The notes: generated by a model from the letters alone, not told the origin. 64,000 nt of DNA from Bacillota bacterium (GCA_023390115.1 JAEWDM010000005.1:1-64000), one strand, 5' to 3'. Numbered from the stretch's first letter, positions 17,069 through 26,386 are shown. Made by a program: numbers and translations.

Positions 17069-17536
17069 ATGAAAACTTTTGAAGGAAAACTCGGATCCAA
17101 GGAAATTCGGATTGGTATTGTTGCCGCACGGTTTAATGAATTTATTACAAGCAAGCTGCTGGGTGGCGCTCTTGATGGACTGAAACGTCATGAGGTCAGC
17201 GAGGACAGCATTGAAATTGCATGGGTTCCCGGTGCGTTTGAAATTCCGCTCATTGCTTCCAAAATGGCGAAAAGCGGGAAATACGACGCGGTCATCTGCC
17301 TTGGCGCCGTGATTCGCGGCAGCACCACCCACTACGACTATGTGTGCAGTGAGGTATCCAAGGGTATTGCACATGTATCCCTGAACACTGATATTCCAAT
17401 CATGTTCGGCGTGTTGACAACCGAAAATATTGAGCAGGCCATTGAACGGGCTGGCGCCAAAGCTGGCAACAAGGGCTTTGACTGTGCCATTGGAGCAATT
17501 GAAATGGTAAACCTGATTCGAGATATGCAAGACTGA
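17069..17536 (+). CDS. ribH: Lumazine synthase
   Basis: Lumazine synthase condenses the pyrimidine with dihydroxybutanone phosphate and forms icosahedral or pentameric assemblies. The chosen ATG has AAAGGAGA upstream and starts MKTFEGKLGSKEIRIG, giving 155 residues, the family length. Substrate-site segments are VPGAFEIPL, the GAVIRGSTTHYDYV loop and FGVLTTENIEQA. It is the last riboflavin gene; a truncated hydrolase gene starts one base after its stop. Confidence 0.95.
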   Translation: MKTFEGKLGSKEIRIGIVAARFNEFITSKLLGGALDGLKRHEVSEDSIEIAWVPGAFEIPLIASKMAKSGKYDAVICLGAVIRGSTTHYDYVCSEVSKGIAHVSLNTDIPIMFGVLTTENIEQAIERAGAKAGNKGFDCAIGAIEMVNLIRDMQD

Positions 17537-17537
17537 T

Positions 17538-18050
17538 ATGGCGAATCTGATTTTCGATTATGACGGCACCCTGCACGAAAGTCTCTGCATTTATGCACCC
17601 GCTTTCCGACTTGGCTACTCGTACCTTGTTAGGAAGGGGCTGGCTCCCGATAAAGAGTTTTCAGATGCTGAAATCAGCCGCTGGATGGGTTTTTCCGCCA
17701 AAGATATGTGGGAAAACTTTATGCCTGAACTGCGGCAGTCGGAAAGAGATTTGTACAGCGGGATCATCGGCGATGAGATGATGCGTTTAACCTTGGCGGG
17801 AAAAGCAAAGCTGTATCCCTGTACGGAGACTGTCCTGCGGCAATTAAGCGCCGCAGGACATAACCTGATCTTTCTCAGTAACTGCAAGCACAGCTATATG
17901 CAGGCGCACCGGGAACAGTTTGGACTGGAGCAGTATTTCTCGGCTTTTTGCTGCACCGAGGATTTTAATTTTACTCCAAAATGGCAGATTGCCGAATCGA
18001 TTTTGGAAGAGCTTTCTGGAAAATGCATTGTCATAGGTGATCGATGGTAG
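17538..18050 (+). pseudogene. HAD-family phosphatase, C-terminally truncated
   Basis: MANLIFDYDGTLHESLCIYA carries HAD motif I (DYDGT). Motif II is FLSNC near residue 113 and the motif IV region begins CIVIGDRW. A TAG follows at once where homologues continue with an acidic IE-rich stretch. After the TAG the same frame reads DIELAV, which still looks like HAD, and then turns into the antisense of the substrate-binding-protein gene. So the last 40 or so residues were removed by a deletion near 18,050-18,070. Its tight spacing to ribH suggests that it was once the fifth gene of the riboflavin operon, possibly a phosphatase of that pathway. Confidence 0.65.
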
Positions 18051-18059
18051 GATATTGAG

Positions 18060-19180
18060 CTTGCAGTTCACCACCAGTTCTTTTATGCCGTTTTTTTCTA
18101 CAATCCCATCGCCATCCTGTAAAATCACTTTGGCTGTGCTGATGTTGTTATCAGTGTAGGCTGTTTTCTCATTATACCAAGGTATTTCCTCATCAACGAG
18201 AGCTTCGCGGTCAATTCCTACGCTGATCGCATGTCGGATGGCCTTGTCGGCGGTCACATCGTTTCCCACAGGAAGCCCATCTTCCCGGTTGAACACTCCC
18301 GAGGGCTGGGTAGGCCAGGAAATGTTAAGTCTGTCCGCGCTCTTAAAGTGCAGCAAATCCATCCCTGGGATATTCTCATTTGCATAGGTCCGTGAAACGG
18401 AGTAGAAATCCAGTTCTCCATTTCGGGCACACTCAAATGCTGTATCTTCATCGCAAAACAGAACAGTCAACTTTTTCAAAGCAGGTCTTGCTCCATAATA
18501 TAAGGGATTTTCCTCTGCCATCAATTGCTTGCCCTGTTCCCACAGCGACAGCTTGTACGGGCCTGAACCAATGGGATTCTGACCGTAGCCCGCACTATAG
18601 GCATGTTCGGGGACGATACCCAATCGGGTAACAGAATAGAGAAACAGAGAATTTGGTTCTTTTAAATGAATGATGGCCGTACGCTCGTCCGGGGTATCCA
18701 CATCGCGCACAACGGCCAGATTGCCAACCTGACCGCCTTTGGCCGCTTCCCGATAGGTAAACGCTACGTCGCTGCTTTTTATGCCGCTACCATCTGAAAA
18801 TTTGGCACCTTCTCTTAAACGAAAGGTGTAGGCCAATCCGTCATTACTGACGGCATATTCGTCGGCCAGATCTTCGACGATATTCATATCCGCATCCTGC
18901 GTAAGCAAGCTACTGTGAAAAATACTGACGCCGTCCACATTCGCCCAGCCAAGGATCGGATAAAATCCCATTTCCGGTTTTCCTACGTCCAGCTTCTCGT
19001 TTGCCAGATACAGATGATCCACACGAGCCAGCCAGATGATGGGAATCTCACCCAGCGCACTGAAGCCTGTCGTGCCGTCCCACTGTGCCAGCTTCCAATA
19101 TGCTCGTCCTTGGCTTCAATGGATTTCATGAAAGACAAATCAAATTTAATGCCGTCCGCCTGCAGCATCTCATATGTAAA
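18060..19180 (-). pseudogene. Chimeric family-5 ABC substrate-binding protein gene
   Basis: Most of the frame is the N-terminal two thirds of a nickel/peptide-type binding protein: MGFYPILGWANVDGVSIF, LTQDADMNIVEDLADEY, LREGAKFSDGSGIKSSDVAF, PIGSGPYKL. It lacks a signal peptide. Instead, the upstream 60 codons look like the C-terminal end of such a protein (YWKLAQWDGTTGFSALGEIP then VDHLYLANEKLDVG), joined in frame at the shared DVG-KPE segment. The 3' end is cut by the hydrolase gene near 18,060. I infer a deletion between two tandem binding-protein genes, giving a permuted hybrid, then further decay. Confidence 0.55.
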
Positions 19181-19181
19181 C

Positions 19182-19529
19182 TTACTTTTGCATGTAATCC
19201 TCGAGATTATTTGCAATAAATGAATTATAAAAGTAATATACAGTTCCCAAGGCCAGTCTTTCGGAAAATGTACCCGCAAGACTGGCTTGTTCCATTGCTG
19301 CAGCCTCAAGCCCCACAATTTTCTCTGCATACTCTACCAATGCCTTTCCGGGCAGCGTTAACTCGGCTGTCCCGTGGTTACGTCTAAAAAGCTCTTTCCC
19401 AATTTCTTTCTCCAATTCCCTGATTCGGATGCTTACGGTAGATTGGGCAACGAAAAGGTTTTGTGCTGTTTTGGTAAAGTTCCCATTGCCTGCAAGCGCT
19501 AAAAAGGTTTTCAGATATTCTATGTTCAT
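19182..19529 (-). pseudogene. LysR-family regulator, N-terminal third only
   Basis: MNIEYLKTFLALAGNGNFTK then AQSTVSIRIRELEKEIGKEL is the LysR helix-turn-helix, followed by the linker helix and the first strand of the sensor domain (LALGTVYYFYNSF). The frame then ends at YMQK, where a full LysR protein would have some 180 more residues. The bases after the stop belong to the chimeric binding-protein gene. An isolated HTH domain might still bind DNA, but I regard this as a remnant. Confidence 0.65.
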
Positions 19530-19620
19530 ATTGCTTCTCCAATCGACTATTAAAAATACGAATTGAATCTATCAAAATAATTCGTTTTACAAATCATATC
19601 ACAGCCTGTATAATAATGAT

Positions 19621-19900
19621 TGTTAAGGGAAGGGACACGCAAACCCACATGGTTGAAATGCTGGAAAAGCTAAATTTCTCAGACCCTCATCGTGTATTGG
19701 AATCATATCCATTCCAATTAAGTGGCGCGATGTATCATTGGCCTGGAGTCGCCGCAAAAGGGCGAGATTTTGTATAAAGGAAAAGATATTATTAGGTTGA
19801 AAGGCAGAAAGCGACGCGCGTTGTCCCGGCATATCCAATTGATTTTTCAGGATGCCAGAGCAAGCATGAACCCGCGCTATACAGCACGTCGGCGGCCCTG
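19621..19900 (+). pseudogene. Chimera of two oligopeptide-type ABC ATPases (DppD-like joined to DppF-like)
   Basis: Up to about 19726 one frame codes for THMVEMLEKLNFSDPHRVLE then SYPFQLSG, the region before the signature motif of a DppD-type ATPase. It then jumps, out of frame, into the region after Walker A of a DppF-type ATPase: ARCIIGLESPQKGEILYKGK, RHIQLIFQDARASMNPRYTA. The second piece is cut at about 19,895 by the reverse transcriptase fragment on the other strand. These probably belonged to the same nickel/peptide transporter as the binding-protein pieces nearby. Confidence 0.6.
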
Positions 19901-20445
19901 CATGACGCGTTCCCAGTGATTTTTCCCTGAAAGGTTTTTGAGTTTTCTAACATGGTGCATTTCGACAGCCACATCCTGAGCCCCACACCATTCACATTTT
20001 CTGGCTAGAAAACGGTCGGCCATAGTATTTCTCGTCCAGAAGATACCTTTTTCCGGCTGTTTATCCACTGACTGTGATGTTTGTGGGAGGGCACCGGGCA
20101 AATCCTTCATCGTAGAACATACGGACTCGCTCTAACCCGGTTGAGGTGGTGAATGATACCCCGAATCCTTTGCCGACCCGATACTTTTCAATGATTTTCT
20201 TCTTTTTTGTGCGGTACTTGGTCGCAAAGGTTTTGTACATGCTGTACTCCATAATGTACCTGAAGTGGTGAAGCCAGCTACTGTTGTTGGCAAGCGAATA
20301 ATAGTTGCGGATTCCTCGAATTTCTCCGTTGTATCTGTCCAAAATCTCAAGGTCATGATGGTCTTTCAGAAAATCCCGTGACTTAGGCTTCCAGCTTTCC
20401 TTGCCGTTATGCAGCATAATTTTCATAGCGCCATAGTTCAGCAGG
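19900..20445 (-). pseudogene. Group II intron maturase, C-terminal fragment
   Basis: The X domain is clear (FLKDHHDLEILDRYNGEIRG, FRYIMEYSMYKTFATKYR). After a frameshift at about 20,085 the HNH domain follows: FLARKCEWCGAQDVAVEM then HHVRKLKNLSGK. It stops abruptly at the ABC ATPase fragment without an end, and the whole RT part is absent upstream, where MobC sequence begins. This second maturase is only about 180 codons long and is not closely similar to the one at the window's left edge. Confidence 0.75.
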
Positions 20446-20554
20446 TAGGCCGCAGACTGCGAATGCCCGCAAGTTCCATTTTATTTTCAATCAAGTTCCG
20501 TTCCTGTTCGGATACTCGAAAGGATACGTTGAGGTTGCGGCTGCGCTTTGTCAT
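20446..20554 (-). pseudogene. MobC relaxosome protein, N-terminal fragment
   Basis: A GGAG site precedes MTKRSRNLNVSFRVSEQERN then LIENKMELAGIRSLR, the ribbon-helix-helix start of MobC-type plasmid/ICE relaxosome proteins. Homologues continue for about 80 further residues. Here the sequence passes into maturase coding at a point where both families have a similar short segment. Confidence 0.6.
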
Positions 20555-20761
20555 AAAAATCAACTCCTCTCTGCTGAATGGAATAAAATTAAATAACTCT
20601 GCCATCCAATCACAAAACACTCAGGAATCGCATAATACCGCAGATAGGGATAGGAAAATTTACAGCGAAATGATACAATAGGTAATAGAACTTTATGAAT
20701 TTTAAGTTTCTAATTTTTATAAAAACACAAAGATAAACAGGAATTTGTGGAGGAATATAAA

Positions 20762-21484
20762 ATGGCATGGGATTATGCAGAATTATCAAAGATGGCAAAA
20801 GCAAATGGCGGTCCTGAAAAATTCGTAGACTTACTTATTAATTCAGGAAAAGGAAAAATGTTTCCGTGGCTAGGAGCAGCAGCTGCGGTTGGAGTTGCGA
20901 CTACTGTAGTTGTTCAAAAAGTATATAAATATTTATCTGATAAAAAAGCTGAGCCGAATACAGAGATGGAATTGGCTAAGCAAGAATTGATTCAAGGGAT
21001 TAAAAATTATGATGCGACCCATGCCAAAGTACATTCTGACATTATGAATATAAGAAAAATTACAGACAACAAAAAGGAATATATAGACTTACTATTGCTG
21101 GCCGACGAGCAAGAAGATATGATAGATAAGTATCTTGATCGTGGTGAAATGTTCGCTTTGGATGATAACGGCATAAAAGCCGAATGTGTGATTACACAAG
21201 AAGGTGATGGTGTTTACGAGCTTAAAAACATTGCTGTTTTACCTGATTATCAACGAAAAGGCTATGGAAAAAGCCTGATAGAGTTCCTGTTTTCCTCGTA
21301 CACTGATTGCAACACTATGTTTGTTGGGACAGGGGATGTTCCCTCTGCACTTAATTTTTATAAAAAATGTGGTTTTACAGAATCACATCGAATAAAAAAC
21401 TTTTTTATAGATAACTACGACCACCCAATGTTTGAAGATGGAAAACAGCTGGTTGATATGGTTTATCTGAAATGGGAGCGATAA
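20762..21484 (+). CDS. GNAT acetyltransferase with an N-terminal membrane-helix extension
   Basis: The ATG with GGAGG eight bases upstream gives 240 residues. Residues 1-95 form an unusual extension: MAWDYAELSKMAKANGGPEK, a hydrophobic helix (FPWLGAAAAVGVATTVVVQK at about 36-55), then a charged linker. From about residue 96 a complete GNAT domain follows (MNIRKITDNKKEYIDLLLLA at its start, the acetyl-CoA loop LPDYQRKGYGKSLIEF, and ALNFYKKCGF). The extension resembles stand-alone small proteins of clostridia, so this may be a natural membrane-tethered enzyme or a deletion-made fusion that stayed in frame. A strong terminator follows. Substrate unknown. Confidence 0.7.
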   Translation: MAWDYAELSKMAKANGGPEKFVDLLINSGKGKMFPWLGAAAAVGVATTVVVQKVYKYLSDKKAEPNTEMELAKQELIQGIKNYDATHAKVHSDIMNIRKITDNKKEYIDLLLLADEQEDMIDKYLDRGEMFALDDNGIKAECVITQEGDGVYELKNIAVLPDYQRKGYGKSLIEFLFSSYTDCNTMFVGTGDVPSALNFYKKCGFTESHRIKNFFIDNYDHPMFEDGKQLVDMVYLKWER

Positions 21485-21565
21485 CTTCCAAATTTGGCGA
21501 GTAATCCATCTTTATAATGAGCATACAATGAAACTAACATAACCTTCTTTACTGAATTAAAAGCA

Positions 21566-21612
21566 GCCTGCCGCCCAGCAAATCAATGCTTGGGCGGCAG
21601 GCGCTTTTTTCT
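21566..21612 (+). terminator. Terminator after the GNAT gene
   Basis: A 12-bp GC-rich stem (GCCTGCCGCCCA / TGGGCGGCAGGC) with a 13-base loop, followed by six T. Confidence 0.85.
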
Positions 21613-21638
21613 GTTTTCCTTACATTTCCGCATCCCTC

Positions 21639-22128
21639 CTACATGGTAATGTCGTGATTTTTTACATTGTCCTGGTTCTCCCGGTTCTTTCCTCCGTTCG
21701 TACCGGAGCGCAGGCTTTCCAGAATAGACGGCTTTGCGCCCTTGGCATAGGCTACCTGCCGAAGCTGCTGCTGTTCCGTTTCCGCCACAGGTTCAGGAGC
21801 GCTGTCGATGTTCAGCTGCGCGTTAAGAAAGGCCAGCCGTGTTTCCTTGCTGATTAGCTCCTGTTCCTGCGCAAAGGGATTTTGCAGCTCCTTTTTTGCA
21901 TCCTCCACCTGCTGGTAAAGGCTCTCCAGCTGATTTTTGGACGAAGTGATCCGCTCTGGGATTTCTGTACGCAGGGCGTTGTTGATACGGGTCCATGTTG
22001 CCAAAGGTGTCCGTACCCAGCTCCACAGAGTAGCTCAATTCACCCTTCATTGTCAGATTGAACTTCTTATAAAAGCTGTCAAAGGAAAGATTCAGGTCAA
22101 AGCCCAAATACGAGCCTTCTTGCCTCAT
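21639..22128 (-). pseudogene. C-terminal remnant of the ICE helicase/DNA-methylase protein
   Basis: Large ICE proteins that combine SNF2-type helicase and N6-adenine methylase domains end with a segment like this: GFDLNLSFDSFYKKFNLTMK, SYSVELGTDTFGNM, RINNALRTEIPERI, then a coiled-coil rich end with LESLYQQVEDAKKELQNPF. A one-base insertion near 21,990 (GGCAACATGGACCCG) splits it into two frames. Everything upstream of the last 160 codons is missing. It is in the same orientation as the ICE block at the left edge and may come from the same element. Confidence 0.6.
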
Positions 22129-22449
22129 TAAAGAAGGATTATCTTGATTATATATTTACTATAAACTTTGGATAAAAAACGAGAATTAGAAATAACATTA
22201 CATGTGTACTGGATATATCCTGTAAAGGACTGCTTGGTTAGCAAGGGCATGACATGCCATAAATAGGGGTACCCCCGGGCATTTCATGTTCCATATCTTA
22301 GTATTACCGGGGCACATTTCTTGAAAAAGATTTTTCTGCCTGTATAGTAATGCTGAAATGGCATTTTTAAAAAATCCTTGAAAAAGGATTTTGGCAAGAG
22401 ATGGGTTCATGCATTCATGCTGTTGCCGTAACGTTTGCAAAAAAATATA
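22129..22449. other. Intergenic stretch upstream of the T-box operon
   Basis: AT-rich DNA; no gene or RNA element recognised. The accessory, rearranged region ends here. Confidence 0.4.
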
Positions 22450-22478
22450 TTTACTTTATTTGAATAATATGTTATAGT
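22450..22478 (+). promoter_or_regulatory. Promoter of the Trp T-box operon
   Basis: TTTACT and TATAGT separated by 17 bases, just ahead of the T-box stem I. Confidence 0.65.
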
Positions 22479-22499
22479 GTTAGCGAAATAAATATTCGT

Positions 22500-22779
22500 C
22501 CATTAAACCGTTGACGTGGAGATAAAAATGAGTTATGCGCTCACAGAGAGTGAGGGTAGCTGAGAGCCTCGCAGTATGCAGCACATTAAATGGACCACCG
22601 AGGGTGCGATCAAAGGATTTGGTTTAAAATCTGAGTATTTTGCAACGTATCAACTGCGTAAAGGTTGAGGAATATGTTTGTATTCCGTTTGAGGCAGGTT
22701 ATCCTGCAAATCAAGGTGGCATAACGGGCTTATACACTCGTCCTTGACATTAATGTCTATTGGGCGGGTGTTTTTGTTT
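22500..22779 (+). ncRNA. T-box leader, specifier reads UGG (Trp)
   Basis: Stem I has the AGAGAG bulge and a distal arm with GGTAGCTGAGAGCC. The lower helix pairs GTGG (about 22,516) with CCAC (22,594-22,599). Just 5' of the CCAC arm, the loop contains TGG at 22,591-22,593 followed by A, the layout of a specifier codon plus purine, so the tRNA sensed is probably tRNA-Trp. The T-box proper is AAGGTGGCATAACGGGC at 22,713-22,729. An 8-bp terminator stem (ACTCGTCC with GGGCGGGT) and a T-run follow. Uncharged tRNA would stabilise the antiterminator and switch on the four genes downstream. Confidence 0.8.
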
Positions 22780-22812
22780 GTAAAAATTATTTATAAAAGG
22801 GAGGAATTTTTC

Positions 22813-24000
22813 ATGCCCGGAATTGCGCAGAATAAACAGGGGCTAAAGGTTTTAATCACAGGAGCAGTATTGCAGTTGTTTTTAGGTATCGTATATGTAT
22901 GGAGTGTTTTTGTAATGCCTGTAAGCGAGTTTTATGGGTGGGATATCTCCAACGTTAAGCTGACAGCGTCTTATATGCTTTGCTTTTTCGTTGTGGGGAT
23001 AGTGATTGGCGGTAATTTGCAAGTAAAAATAGGCTCTGCAAAGTCTGTTCTTTTTGGAGGAATGCTGCTTTCGATCGGTATGTTTGCTACAGCATTCATA
23101 CCTCAATCTTACGTATGGCTGATTTACGTTACATATGGCATTGTCGGAGGCTTTGGTGTTGGGGTTGGGTATATCACTATCATATCCGCAGCTCAAAAAT
23201 GGTTTCCTAAAAACCGCGGATTTGCGACAGGCTTCAGCGTATGTGCCTTTGGATTTTCTACGGTAGTATTCGCTCCGCTGATTGAAGCGCTTATTAAGCA
23301 GTACGGGCTGCAAAATACTTTTTTAATACTTTCCATCGGCTTCTTTATTGTTGTATTAGCACTGTTCAGCTTTATTAAAATGCCGGATGAGAGCGGCACG
23401 GGCAATGCGGCTTCAGCGGCGCTGCTTGTAAAAAAGCAATATACAGTGACCGAAATATTAAAAACAAAGGAGTTCTACTTCATCACTCTTTCGCTTATGC
23501 TTGCAACTGCTGCGTTTTTTATTCTTAATCCATCATTTAAGACGTTTGCTATTGAAAGAGGCCTCGACCCGGCAATGGGTACGGTAATTGTCATGCTGAC
23601 AGGCGTTGCAAATGCGTTGGGGCGTTTGGGAGTACCCTTTTTATCCGACAAAATAGGGCGTGAAAAGGCCGCGCTTTCCATTATTATTGCCACCGGGCTT
23701 TGTGCTCTGCTTTTGTGCTTTGTCCAAGGGTTTATATTTATCATGACAATTGTAGTTATTGCATTTTGCTACGGTGGGTATTCCGGCATTTATCCCGTTA
23801 TTACGGCAGACTACTTCGGGATTAAAAACGTTGGTTCAAATTATGGAGCGGTAATGGTGGGCTTTGCAATATCCGCACTTGTATTTCCTATGATTTTGAA
23901 CTATGTAGGAGATGTTACGGCAAAATTTATCATTTTGGCTTCCTTTGCGGCAGTTGGAGCGATATTGGTCATTATGCTTATGAGGTCAAATAAAAAATAA
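22813..24000 (+). CDS. MFS transporter, oxalate/formate-antiporter (OFA) family
   Basis: A 395-residue, 12-helix major facilitator. The ATG has GGGAGG eight bases upstream. Family marks include the opening LQLFLGIVYVWSVFV, WFPKNRGFATGFSVCAFGF and LSDKIGREKAAL between helices 8 and 9. OFA carriers exchange small carboxylates. Next to an arylacetate-CoA ligase and IorAB, under a Trp-type T-box, I infer import of an arylacetate such as indoleacetate or phenylacetate. The substrate is not readable from sequence. It ends 14 bases before iorA. Confidence 0.8.
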   Translation: MPGIAQNKQGLKVLITGAVLQLFLGIVYVWSVFVMPVSEFYGWDISNVKLTASYMLCFFVVGIVIGGNLQVKIGSAKSVLFGGMLLSIGMFATAFIPQSYVWLIYVTYGIVGGFGVGVGYITIISAAQKWFPKNRGFATGFSVCAFGFSTVVFAPLIEALIKQYGLQNTFLILSIGFFIVVLALFSFIKMPDESGTGNAASAALLVKKQYTVTEILKTKEFYFITLSLMLATAAFFILNPSFKTFAIERGLDPAMGTVIVMLTGVANALGRLGVPFLSDKIGREKAALSIIIATGLCALLLCFVQGFIFIMTIVVIAFCYGGYSGIYPVITADYFGIKNVGSNYGAVMVGFAISALVFPMILNYVGDVTAKFIILASFAAVGAILVIMLMRSNKK

Positions 24001-24014
24001 CAGGAGATGCTGGT

Positions 24015-25802
24015 ATGTCTAAAAAACTACTAATGGGGAATGAAGCTATTGCCTTAGGTGCAATACGGGCGGGTGTCAGTGTTGTAACAGGCTACCCCGG
24101 GACACCTTCTACAGAGGTATTGGAAACTGTGGCAAAGCACAATGACGGCAGCATTTATGTAGAATGGTCCGTCAATGAGAAGGTTGCTCTTGAAGTGGCG
24201 GCAGGTGGGGCATACGCAGGTGCGCGGGTTATGGTTACTATGAAGCAGGTTGGGCTTAATGTAGCGTCCGACCCGCTAATGAGCCTTAATTATGTAGGGG
24301 TAAAGGGCGGTATGGTTATTGTTGTAGCCGATGATCCGGGGCCGATTTCATCTCAAACCGAGCAGGATACGCGTCACTTTGGCAAGTTTGCAAAGCTTGC
24401 GGTATTTGACCCGTCTACGCCCGAAGAGGCATATACAATGATTGCCGATGCGTTTGACTATTCGGAGAAGTATAGTGCGCCTGTATTGTTCAGGCCGACA
24501 ACGCGTGTCTGTCATAGCTGTGCGGACGTTGAGATACTTGAAAGCATTCCCCAAAAGGCACCGGAAGGATTTGTCAGGGACATCAGGTGGGTAATTTTCC
24601 CTAAATTGGCCTATGTAAACCATATTAAAATTGAGGATAATTTGAAGGCGATGAGTGACGATTTTTCGCAGTACCAAAAGAACATCCTCGCTGGCAGCGG
24701 AAGGAGAGGCATAGCAACAGGAGGCGTCAGCTATGCATATACCTGCGAGGCGCTTGAAAATTCCTCTACGGGCTGTAAGCTTTTAAAGGTTTCTGCAATG
24801 CCTTTTCCGCAAAAGCTGGCGCTGGAATTTCTTCATGGGCTTGACGAGGTACTTGTTATTGAGGAGCTTGACCCTGTAATTGAGAATGAGCTGATAGCTC
24901 TTTGCGGGCTGAATGGCCTAAAAGTCAAGATCAAGGGCAAGCTCACAGGACATATCAAAAATGCCGGAGAGAATACCGTTGACAGCGTATCTTCAGCAAT
25001 CAGGGCTTTCCTTGGAGAAGGCAACCAGGACATACCTGCCCCGGAGCTTCCTTCCCTTCCTGTCCGTCCGCCGGTGCTTTGCGCCGGCTGTCCGCACAGG
25101 GCATCCTTCTTTGCGGTAAAAGAGGCGACAAAAGGCTTGAATGCTGTTTTTTCCGGCGACATCGGCTGCTATACACTGGGCAATGCAATGCCGCTTGATA
25201 TGGTTGATACCTGTCTGTGTATGGGAGGAGGAATTACCGTTGCGCAAGGGCTGAACAGGGTAGAGCCTCACAGGATAAACTTTGCATTTGTTGGTGATTC
25301 GACATTTTTCCATACAGGAATACCCGGAATTATTAATGCTGTTTATAACCAATCAGATATAATAGTGGGCATTCTTGACAACTCTACAACCGCCATGACA
25401 GGAAACCAGCCGCATCCGGGGCTGGGCCGGACTATGATGGGCAGCGTTTCCGATAAGATTAGCATTTATAACGTTGTATCGGCGCTTAACGTTTCAAAAA
25501 TCATCCGTGTAAACCCATTTGACGTAAAAGAGGCAAAAGAGGCCGTAATTTCTGTTATAAGAGAAAAGGGCGTACGCGTTATTATATTTGAAGCGCCTTG
25601 TATTGCCGTTTCTAAAGGTAAGGCAAAGTACGCTGTCGAACATTCGAAGTGCAGTGGATGTAAAGTCTGTATAAACAAGCTTGGATGTCCGGCAATAGGC
25701 ATTGATCTGGGCAAGGCAAAAATCAATCCCATACTTTGCACCGGCTGCGGTGTATGTGCAAGGGTATGCGGGATAGGTGCTATACGAGGTGAGGGGTTAT
25801 GA
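24015..25802 (+). CDS. iorA: Indolepyruvate:ferredoxin oxidoreductase, alpha subunit
   Basis: A 595-residue thiamine-diphosphate enzyme that interconverts arylpyruvates with aryl-acetyl-CoA, CO2 and reduced ferredoxin. The N-terminal pyrimidine domain starts LLMGNEAIALGAIRAGVSVV and TGYPGTPSTEVLE. The TPP-binding domain carries CAGCPHRASFFA and the GDIGCYTLGN motif with VGDSTFFHTG. Two ferredoxin motifs close the protein (CSGCKVCINKLGCP and CTGCGVCARVCG). It overlaps iorB by four bases, as normal. With the T-box, the reductive direction (arylpyruvate synthesis) seems likely. Confidence 0.93.
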   Translation: MSKKLLMGNEAIALGAIRAGVSVVTGYPGTPSTEVLETVAKHNDGSIYVEWSVNEKVALEVAAGGAYAGARVMVTMKQVGLNVASDPLMSLNYVGVKGGMVIVVADDPGPISSQTEQDTRHFGKFAKLAVFDPSTPEEAYTMIADAFDYSEKYSAPVLFRPTTRVCHSCADVEILESIPQKAPEGFVRDIRWVIFPKLAYVNHIKIEDNLKAMSDDFSQYQKNILAGSGRRGIATGGVSYAYTCEALENSSTGCKLLKVSAMPFPQKLALEFLHGLDEVLVIEELDPVIENELIALCGLNGLKVKIKGKLTGHIKNAGENTVDSVSSAIRAFLGEGNQDIPAPELPSLPVRPPVLCAGCPHRASFFAVKEATKGLNAVFSGDIGCYTLGNAMPLDMVDTCLCMGGGITVAQGLNRVEPHRINFAFVGDSTFFHTGIPGIINAVYNQSDIIVGILDNSTTAMTGNQPHPGLGRTMMGSVSDKISIYNVVSALNVSKIIRVNPFDVKEAKEAVISVIREKGVRVIIFEAPCIAVSKGKAKYAVEHSKCSGCKVCINKLGCPAIGIDLGKAKINPILCTGCGVCARVCGIGAIRGEGL

Positions 25803-26386
25803 TGAATTGTATGATTGCGGGTGTCGGCGGCCAGGGGACTGTCCTCGCCTCAAAGCTTATTGCGGCGGCGGCAATGAATAATGGTTTTAGTGTCCGCACA
25901 ACTGAAACAATCGGAATGGCTCAGCGTGGGGGATGTGTAGTAAGTCATATACGCATTGGCAGCAGTATTCATTCACCGTTGGTACCGCTCAGGAGTGCTC
26001 ATGCCATAATAGCATTTGAGCCTGCCGAGGCAGTGCGGATATTGCCTTACCTTGCTGACAATGGACTGCTGATAGTATGCGACAGTGCAGTTAAGCCCGT
26101 CACAAGCTCACTTACCGGTGACACTTATCAAGCGTGCGTTATGCTGGATTATCTTAAGACTTGTGCAATAAGGCTTGTGATAGTAGATGGAGAGCAGCTT
26201 CTGGCGCAATGCGGTAATGCAAAAGCGCTGAATGTCGCGCTTTTAGGGGCAGCGGTACAAAGCGGCATTCTGCCGTTTGGTGCAGAGGAGCTGAAATGCG
26301 TAATAAAGGAAATGCTGCCGCAGCATTTTTGGGAAATGAATATTGCTTCATTTGAAATCGGAAGGAGAATGTATAATGAAGTATGA
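25799..26386 (+). CDS. iorB: Indolepyruvate:ferredoxin oxidoreductase, beta subunit
   Basis: The 195-residue gamma-type 2-oxoacid oxidoreductase subunit that pairs with IorA. It shows the nucleotide-binding start MIAGVGGQGTVLASKLIAAA and the typical TTETIGMAQRGGCVVSHIRI segment. It starts at the ATG overlapping the iorA stop (TTATGATG) and ends 10 bases inside the paaK start region. Length and motifs are complete. Confidence 0.92.
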   Translation: MMNCMIAGVGGQGTVLASKLIAAAAMNNGFSVRTTETIGMAQRGGCVVSHIRIGSSIHSPLVPLRSAHAIIAFEPAEAVRILPYLADNGLLIVCDSAVKPVTSSLTGDTYQACVMLDYLKTCAIRLVIVDGEQLLAQCGNAKALNVALLGAAVQSGILPFGAEELKCVIKEMLPQHFWEMNIASFEIGRRMYNEV

